NCBI RefSeq assembly: GCF_024171485.1
Contig: NZ_JALJZX010000001.1
Coordinates: forward strand, 620,001 to 684,000
Direction of reading: 5' to 3'
Source: Chryseobacterium sp. HSC-36S06
GTDB taxonomy: Bacteria; Bacteroidota; Bacteroidia; Flavobacteriales; Weeksellaceae
DNA: 64,000 nucleotides
The translations under genes and the position numbers were made by a program. Shown here in pieces: positions 58,554-64,000 of the stretch (its first letter is position 1; each line of letters starts with the position of its first letter). A model generated the notes under the pieces. That model was not told the DNA's origin, made no database searches, and saw only the letters and a list, made by a program, of their open reading frames with translations.

Positions 58554-61472
58554 TTAAAATTTAAAGTTAACGTTAAATCCGAACTGTCTTGTAGAAGGAA
58601 GTGAACCACCTTCCAGACCTTGGATGTTTCCTGAACCATAAGAAGTGTTTTCAGGATCCATTCCCTTCCAATCTAAATTCCACGCAAGCAGGTTTCTTCC
58701 GAATGCTGAAATTCTAACTCCTTCTAAGAAGCCACCGATGATAGACTTCGGTAAGTCATAACCAAGAGTAACATCTCTCAGTTTAATGTAGTCTGCATCA
58801 AAAACATTCAAAGCATCTACTGTATTATAGTGCATTGCACCATATTGTTGCGCAGTAATGTTTCTGGTATTTGGAGTTCCATCAGCAAGTACTCCTTCTA
58901 AAGTTATACCGCCAGCTCTGTTTCCACCAAAAGCAGATTCCTCAATCATCCCTGAATACATTCCCCACATGTGTGAAGTAGAGAAATACTTACCACCTTT
59001 TTGCATATCAAATAAGAATGATAAACTTAGGTTTTTATATTTCATGGTATTTCTAAGACCCATGTTATAATCAGGCAAAGTAGAACCTAAATTTTTGATT
59101 CCTGAAGCTACGTAACGGCCGTTTGAGCCAATTACCTTATTTCCGTTTGCGTCGTAAACAAAATCTGTACCGTAGATTGCTCCGTAAGATTCACCTTCTA
59201 CTGCCAGTAAACGTGCTCTAAATGGTGCAACTGTTAACTGGTAGGTAGTAACACCCTCGTAAAGTTTTACGATTTTGTTTTCATTTTGTGCAAAGTTCCA
59301 GTTAAGAGTCCAGGAGAAATCTTCAGTTTTAACCGGTGTTACAAAAACCATTGCTTCAATACCTTTGTTGCGAATTTCACCTGCGTTGATTAGGTTTTGT
59401 CTGAATCCTGTAGCAGGATCAATTGTTAATGGAAGAATTGCGTCAGTAATATTAACATCGTAATAAGTTACATCTAAACCAAATCTGTTTTTAAAGAAGT
59501 TAGCTTCAATACCAATTTCTTTGGTCTCCTTCATCTCTGGCTTCAACTCAGGATTGTTGTTCTGTGTGCTAAGTGTATATCGTGGAACACCGTTGAAGTT
59601 AACCGCCTGAGCCATTACATTGGTAAGTTGGTATGGTGCGGTATCACTTGCTACTGTTGCCCAACCTGCTCTGATTTTACCGAAAGATAGCCAATCTGTT
59701 TTCAATACGTTAGAGAAAACAAAACTACCCGTTACTGAAGGGTAGAAACCGTCCTCATACGTTGTACTGAACCAGTCATTTCTTCCTGTAGCTTCAATGA
59801 ACAATGTTTCTTTGTATCCTAATGAAACCGATCCGAATACAGAGTTAACTCGTCTGTTGAAATCATCATTCTGAGCCAGCGGAGTCTCAATACTGTTCCT
59901 TAAGTTATAGAAATTAGGGATAATCAAACCACCTACAGTCTGTCCGAAAAGTCTGCTTAATTTAGAGTTTCTTCTGTTCGCTCCAACAAAAGTATTTAAA
60001 GTGAAATCATCAGAAATTCTTGGATTCCAGTGAACACGTGCCTCGTAGTTGAATTCTGAGAAGTTTCTCGAATTTGTTTCATAACCTGAAGTTGACTGCG
60101 AACCGATCGCTACACGGGAATCATTATCCTGTGCGTAAATGTCTGCATACACTTTACCTACAACATATAAGTTGTCAAGAATGTTGTACGTTAAACCAGC
60201 GTTTCCAAAGAATCTGTTTCTTCTATCGTTTGAAACGTTTTCGTAGATCGTCCAGTACGGGTTATCAGAGTATAGTGGAGTTCCATCGTCCCAAGCTGTT
60301 CTGTTCCAGCTTCGTTGATTTCCGTTCGCTAATTTATAGTCTTTCAGTTTAGAGAAATCCAACTGTCTTTGTCCCCACTGGTAGAATTTTTGAGCTACGG
60401 AGTTGTCACCATATCCCTGTTCCGGTCTGTTGAAACCGTGAGTCTGTACAAAATTCAATCCTGTTTCAACTTTAAGTTTTTCGCTTAATTCACTATTTAA
60501 GTTAATTGCGAAGTTGTGTTTCTTAATACTACTAGTCGGCACAATACCCGAAATATCTGTATTGGTGTAAGAAACTCTCAAGTTTGACTTTTCAAAAGAT
60601 TTTGAAACTGAGATGTTATTCGTAAGGGTAATTCCCGTATCGAAAAAAGAATCTACATCGTGATTAGGAGCAACCCATGGGATTGTTTTCATATAATCAC
60701 CTGCAAATTCAGGATCGAACGCATTCCAAGGAAGATACATTAAATTAGGATCGTATTTTGGACCCCAAGATTCATCCATACCATAATCAGCGATATTATA
60801 TGTTTGACCGTTGATTACAGCAGTTGGTAACTCATCAGCTAAACCACCACCATAGTAATTCTGTAGTTGTGGACGGATATAAATCGACTCGAAAGAAACA
60901 CCGGTATTCAGTTCAATAGAAGTTTTACCTCTCTTAGCCTGCTTGGTGGTGTAAATAATTACCCCGTTGGAAGCCCTTGAACCATAAAGTGCAGCAGCCG
61001 GACCACCTTTCAATACTGTTACAGACTCGATATCGTCTGGGTTGATATCAAAAGTTGTATCACCGTAATCTCTACCTCCCGCTCCTCTTTGGGTGTTGGT
61101 GTCGTTGATGTTACTGTTGTCTAATGGGACCCCATCAACAATAATAAGCGGTCTGTTTTCACCGATGATTGAACTTACCCCTCTCATTGTGATTCTGGTA
61201 GAACCACCCATAGATGAAGGAGATGTAACCGTAACCCCCGCTACGTTACCAGATAAAGCACTCAAGGCATTGTTTTGCCCTGCGTCAGAGATAGTTTCAC
61301 CTGAAACCTCTTGGGCAGCATACCCAATAGATTTTTTCTCTCTCTTAATACCCAAGGCTGTTACTACAACGCCCTCGATATCCTGCGTTCTGGCAGTGTC
61401 AACCTGTGCATTTACCAAAGCAAATGAGGAGGTTAAAACTACAGCTAAAACGCTTGTTGTTAGTTTCTTCAT
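58554..61472 (-). CDS. SusC/RagA-family TonB-linked outer-membrane transporter
   Basis: 972 residues. Signal peptide (KLTTSVLAVVLTSSFALVNAQ), then almost directly a TonB-box-like stretch and the plug domain (GVVVTALGIKREKKS, GVTVTSPSSMGGSTRITMRG, PLIIVDGVPLDN, VTVLKGGPAAALYGSRASNG). The usual N-terminal carboxypeptidase-D regulatory domain is absent, as in many Chryseobacterium homologues. The 22-strand barrel ends with the aromatic terminal strand GFNVNFKF. Paired with the SusD gene for energy-dependent uptake across the outer membrane. Confidence 0.95.
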   Translation of the reverse strand: MKKLTTSVLAVVLTSSFALVNAQVDTARTQDIEGVVVTALGIKREKKSIGYAAQEVSGETISDAGQNNALSALSGNVAGVTVTSPSSMGGSTRITMRGVSSIIGENRPLIIVDGVPLDNSNINDTNTQRGAGGRDYGDTTFDINPDDIESVTVLKGGPAAALYGSRASNGVIIYTTKQAKRGKTSIELNTGVSFESIYIRPQLQNYYGGGLADELPTAVINGQTYNIADYGMDESWGPKYDPNLMYLPWNAFDPEFAGDYMKTIPWVAPNHDVDSFFDTGITLTNNISVSKSFEKSNLRVSYTNTDISGIVPTSSIKKHNFAINLNSELSEKLKVETGLNFVQTHGFNRPEQGYGDNSVAQKFYQWGQRQLDFSKLKDYKLANGNQRSWNRTAWDDGTPLYSDNPYWTIYENVSNDRRNRFFGNAGLTYNILDNLYVVGKVYADIYAQDNDSRVAIGSQSTSGYETNSRNFSEFNYEARVHWNPRISDDFTLNTFVGANRRNSKLSRLFGQTVGGLIIPNFYNLRNSIETPLAQNDDFNRRVNSVFGSVSLGYKETLFIEATGRNDWFSTTYEDGFYPSVTGSFVFSNVLKTDWLSFGKIRAGWATVASDTAPYQLTNVMAQAVNFNGVPRYTLSTQNNNPELKPEMKETKEIGIEANFFKNRFGLDVTYYDVNITDAILPLTIDPATGFRQNLINAGEIRNKGIEAMVFVTPVKTEDFSWTLNWNFAQNENKIVKLYEGVTTYQLTVAPFRARLLAVEGESYGAIYGTDFVYDANGNKVIGSNGRYVASGIKNLGSTLPDYNMGLRNTMKYKNLSLSFLFDMQKGGKYFSTSHMWGMYSGMIEESAFGGNRAGGITLEGVLADGTPNTRNITAQQYGAMHYNTVDALNVFDADYIKLRDVTLGYDLPKSIIGGFLEGVRISAFGRNLLAWNLDWKGMDPENTSYGSGNIQGLEGGSLPSTRQFGFNVNFKF

Positions 61473-61497
61473 ATCAAATTAAATTTTTTCATTGTAG

Positions 61498-61529
61498 CAA
61501 ATGTGCAAAACTTTCACAATATGACCAAA
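61498..61529 (-). promoter_or_regulatory. Putative promoter of susCD
   Basis: Minus-strand CACATTTG (complement of 61498-61505), one base off TAnnTTTG, with -33 TTTG (complement of 61526-61529), spacer 20 nt. Predicted leader of about 20 nt. Confidence 0.4.
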
Positions 61530-61924
61530 CTTTTTGTTAAATAATTCTTAATAATTTAATAATTGCACTGTATAGCCATATAATGTTTAAAGAATGTGTT
61601 AAATATGTGAATTTGTCAAAATTTGCAGCTTTTTTATGATAATTATCATGTTATATTATTTAAAATGGTAAAATGGTATAAGTTTTTTGCGGTGTTTTTT
61701 GATGATTCTGTAGTGAAAATTAAGTTAAATTAGGTTAATCAAGTATTAATTTTACGATTGTAATATGATGCTAATGTGTATTTTATCCTAATGTCCCTGA
61801 TTAAACATTAGTAAAGCCTAAGCACAAATTTCTTTTTTACATAGGATAGTGGAAGGCTTCTATTCCCTTTAAATATTTGTAATTTTACCCCGCAAATTAT
61901 ATGAGAAACATTGCATAAAAGGAT
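61530..61924. other. AT-rich intergenic region between divergent susC and rnhB
   Basis: No coding frame of merit. CTAATGT occurs at 61771 and 61788 and its complement ACATTAG at 61805, so 61788-61811 can form a 7-bp hairpin. Near rnhB, TATTTGTAATTTTA (61874-61887) may be its promoter (TAATTTTA as a -7 variant). No regulator gene adjoins. Confidence 0.45.
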
Positions 61925-62518
61925 ATGGAATTATTGAAAAGATGGTCTAAAACAGATGTAGAAGCGGGCTGTGATGAAGTCGGAAGAGGTTGTTTATGCG
62001 GCCCTGTTGTGGCAGCTACCGTTATTATCGACGAGACTTTCAGCCAGTATTTAGTCAACGATTCTAAGAAACTCACATTCCAAACCAGGATGCAACTAGA
62101 TGAATATATTAAAAGCAACGCAGTTGAATATGCGATTGCCGAAGTTTCACCCCAGCTTATCGATGAACATAATATACTTAATGCGAGCATCCACGCGATG
62201 CATAAAGCGCTTGATCAGCTGAAAAACCGGCCCGGACTTATTCTGGTTGATGGAAACCGGTTTCATCCATACCAGTTTATCCCTCATGAGTGTATTGTAA
62301 AAGGAGATTCCAAGCTGCTTTCCATTGCATGCGCCTCAATATTAGCGAAAAATTATAGAGATCAATTGATGATGAAACTTCATGAGGAATTCCCGGAGTA
62401 TGGTTGGGATACCAATATGGGTTATGCGACTAAAGTACACCGCGATGCACTCAATAAATGGGGTCCCACAGTGCACCACAGAAAATCTTTCAGGCTCGAT
62501 TACAGTTTTTGCGAATAA
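61925..62518 (+). CDS. rnhB: Ribonuclease HII
   Basis: 197 residues. Catalytic residues visible: Asp17-Glu18 in GCDEVGRGCLCGPVVAA, Asp in LVDGNRF, and the Ser/Asp region KGDSKLLSIACASILAK. The C-terminal YGWDTNMGYATKVHRDAL with H-KSF ends the domain. It removes ribonucleotides and RNA primers from DNA duplexes. Monocistronic; a bidirectional terminator follows. Confidence 0.96.
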   Translation: MELLKRWSKTDVEAGCDEVGRGCLCGPVVAATVIIDETFSQYLVNDSKKLTFQTRMQLDEYIKSNAVEYAIAEVSPQLIDEHNILNASIHAMHKALDQLKNRPGLILVDGNRFHPYQFIPHECIVKGDSKLLSIACASILAKNYRDQLMMKLHEEFPEYGWDTNMGYATKVHRDALNKWGPTVHHRKSFRLDYSFCE

Positions 62519-62545
62519 AAAACTGACTGACCCTGCAATTTTCTA

Positions 62546-62624
62546 TTTCTTCAGTACAAAATAAATTTTCTTCAGTACAAACTGGACAACTTGTACCTAC
62601 GAAATTTTTTTTCATCAGTACGAA
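62546..62624. repeat. Three copies of a TTTCTTCAGTACAAA motif
   Basis: Two identical 15-mers TTTCTTCAGTACAAA at 62546-62560 and 62567-62581 (21-nt period) and a variant TTTCATCAGTACGAA at 62610-62624 (43 nt further). GTACAA / TTGTAC also pair around 62575-62596. Noncoding stretch between rnhB and yidC. Confidence 0.7.
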
Positions 62625-62644
62625 AATCTCGAATTGGCAGACAA

Positions 62645-62676
62645 AAAAAAAGCGGAAAATGAATTCCGCTTTTTTT
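62645..62676. terminator. Bidirectional terminator between rnhB and yidC
   Basis: Stem AAAAAAAGCGGAA / TTCCGCTTTTTT (62645-62657, 62664-62676) with loop AATGAA; A and T runs on both sides let it work on either strand. Confidence 0.92.
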
Positions 62677-62696
62677 AATATATGATAAGGTGTCAA

Positions 62697-64000
62697 TTAT
62701 TTCTTTTTATTCGCCTGTTGCTGTTGTGCTTTCTGCTGCTCTTGGGCTTTCTCCATCATTTCGCGCATTCTTTTCTGAAATTTCCCTTCTTTTTTAGGCT
62801 CTTTCTTTTTGTTGGCCTGAATGGTTGCATGAATTTTTTTCTCATCAAGAATCCAGTATTTAATAACAAGAATAATGAGGATGTTAATAGCATTCGATAC
62901 AAAATAATACCATGAAAGTCCTGACGCTGAAGTGTTCAGGAAGAAAAGGAAGGTGATAGGGAAGATGTACATCAGCACTTTCATATTCGGCATGCCTTCC
63001 TGCTGTGGCTGCTGAATGTTCCCCGAAGTCATTACCGTATAAATTAAAATCACTACCGTACACGCAATCGCGAAAATACTTAAATGTTCGCCCAGGAAAG
63101 GAATATTGAACGGAAGCTTAATCACATCATCGTAAGCAGTCAAATCTTTAGCGAACCAGAAACTTTTCCCCCGAAGGTCAATCATATTCGGGAAGAACCG
63201 GAAAAGCGCATAGAAAATCGGGATCTGAAGCAATGCCGGCAAACATCCCGCCATTTGGTTCACCCCGGCTTTACGGTAAACTGCCATCGTTTCCTGTTGC
63301 TTTTTCATCGGATCTGCATCCTTGAATTTTGCGTTTACTTCGTCAATTTCCGGACGGATTACCTTCATCATCGCACTCAGTTTATGCTGCTTAAACATTA
63401 CCGGCGAAAGAATGATTTTAACGATAATCGTCATTAGGAAAATTACCCAGCCTGCAGCCAGTCCCCAGCTAGAGATCAGGTTGTACATTGGGATGAAGAA
63501 CCAACGGTTCATGCTGCCGATAAATGACCATCCTAAAGGTAATAACTCGTCGAAATTTTTGTCATATGATTTCAGTAACGGCAAATCCAAAGGGAGAAAA
63601 TACCATTTGAAATTCTGGTTCAGTTCGCTTCCTGCCAAATCAACCTGTCCGTTGAAATTAAATTTTTTCAAAAATTCGCCTTCATCGATCATTTCCTGAG
63701 AACCTTTCGAGTTTTTAAAACCGTGCTGAGGTTCGATCACGGCAGAGAAAAACTGCTGTTTAATAGCAAGCCAGTTCAGCGTTTCATCGGGTTCGTCCAT
63801 TTCGGTTCGTCCATCATAATCGAAACTGCTGTAATTGTCGAATGAATAATTGAATTCTGTATGAGTTTGCTCCTGAGCGCGTCCTTTTTCCATTTCGCGT
63901 GCACTGAAATCCCAGATGAAATCTGCTTTCTGGTCAGAAACCAATTGACTCAAGCCCTGCGTTTTGATATTGAAATCCACCGTATATTTATCCAGAAGCG
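62697..64000 (-). CDS. yidC: Membrane protein insertase YidC (5' part beyond the window)
   Basis: At least 433 residues; the frame stays open to position 64000 with YidC-like sequence (LLDKYTVDFNIK), so the N-terminus is outside. Present: the end of the periplasmic P1 domain, then the conserved 60KD_IMP core (MNRWFFIPMYNLISSWGLAAG, MFKQHKLSAMMKVIRPEI, KAGVNQMAGCLPALLQIPIFYALFRFFPN in parts) and the last helices (SSGLSWYYF-type ASGLSWYYFVSN). The tail is a basic, Gln-rich helix (KKKEPKKEGKFQKR) that likely contacts the ribosome. It inserts inner-membrane proteins. Confidence 0.95.
   Translation of the reverse strand, partial: LLDKYTVDFNIKTQGLSQLVSDQKADFIWDFSAREMEKGRAQEQTHTEFNYSFDNYSSFDYDGRTEMDEPDETLNWLAIKQQFFSAVIEPQHGFKNSKGSQEMIDEGEFLKKFNFNGQVDLAGSELNQNFKWYFLPLDLPLLKSYDKNFDELLPLGWSFIGSMNRWFFIPMYNLISSWGLAAGWVIFLMTIIVKIILSPVMFKQHKLSAMMKVIRPEIDEVNAKFKDADPMKKQQETMAVYRKAGVNQMAGCLPALLQIPIFYALFRFFPNMIDLRGKSFWFAKDLTAYDDVIKLPFNIPFLGEHLSIFAIACTVVILIYTVMTSGNIQQPQQEGMPNMKVLMYIFPITFLFFLNTSASGLSWYYFVSNAINILIILVIKYWILDEKKIHATIQANKKKEPKKEGKFQKRMREMMEKAQEQQKAQQQQANKKK

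Noticed and set aside
62546-62624. A CRISPR-like array.
   Set aside because: Only three short copies with unequal spacing of 21 and 43 nt and no cas genes.
62490-62696. A 68-residue minus-strand frame with several Cys residues.
   Set aside because: The Cys-Thr-Glu-Glu pattern arises from the repeated CAGTACAAA motif read in one frame; it also covers the rnhB-yidC terminator.

Overview
The window looks like a chromosomal, mostly housekeeping segment of a Bacteroidota genome, class Flavobacteriia, most probably Weeksellaceae (Chryseobacterium/Kaistella/Epilithonimonas type). Evidence: a SusC/SusD pair whose SusC lacks the usual N-terminal carboxypeptidase-regulatory domain; a type IX secretion (T9SS) sorting domain and a PorG-like protein; the porG-uppS-bamA-skp-skp order; bacillithiol genes; a PUR/DUF3276 protein; a long-form NusB; and many promoters with the Bacteroidota -7 element TAnnTTTG instead of a TATAAT box. 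No IS element, prophage, CRISPR array, rRNA or defence island was seen. Two tRNA genes (His, Gln) are present.

Layout, left to right. 1-4.7 kb: the lysine-rich tail of a protein that is probably TopA, a large T9SS-exported protein with two FISUMP-like domains, and an arginase-fold protein that lacks most metal ligands. 4.8-13.8 kb: a plus-strand surface-polysaccharide operon (FkbM methyltransferase, GT-C enzyme, GT2 enzyme, EpsG-like polymerase, WecA-like initiating transferase, Wza-like exporter, Wzc-like tyrosine kinase with a (Gly-Tyr)8 tail). 14-19.4 kb: the outer-membrane biogenesis operon porG-uppS-bamA-skp-skp. 19.4-22.4 kb: thioesterase, RfbD, a secreted unknown, BshB1 and tRNA-His. 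22.4-26.5 kb: PUR protein, ABC exporter half-transporter, then divergent nusB-DUF1573-yajC. 26.7-30.8 kb: a minus-strand AspT-like transporter/TPR histidine kinase/response regulator operon. 30.8-35.1 kb: GH3-bshA-DUF2851. 35.2-36.5 kb: a lipoprotein and DeoD. 36.6-44.0 kb: a long minus-strand block (flippase, dut, sugar nucleotidyltransferase, DUF4292 lipoprotein, EnvC, TatA, DUF4254, lipoprotein, RibA). 44.1-50 kb: dihydroorotase, a 2,4-dienoyl-CoA-reductase-like SDR, tRNA-Gln, RecA and HtpG. 50.1-56.9 kb, minus strand: QueA and an alkyltransferase-like protein, a deoxyhypusine-synthase-like enzyme, a GreA/GreB-type factor, and argS-menE-arfB. 57-61.5 kb: a SusC/SusD uptake pair. 61.9-64 kb: RNase HII and the C-terminal part of YidC, cut by the window edge.

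How the genes work together: much of the window serves the cell envelope. It covers capsule or exopolysaccharide synthesis, with the flippase and sugar-nucleotide genes dispersed; beta-barrel insertion (BamA, Skp); inner-membrane insertion and export (YidC, YajC, TatA); T9SS; peptidoglycan remodelling (EnvC, GH3); and nutrient uptake (SusCD). Two of the enzymes for bacillithiol (BshA, BshB1) are here but in separate operons. I did not find a convincing new multi-gene system. The points most worth a second look are proteins with altered catalytic residues (arginase-like, dihydroorotase, ABC NBD, ATL, SDR), structured intergenic repeats, and a palindrome at the htpG promoter.
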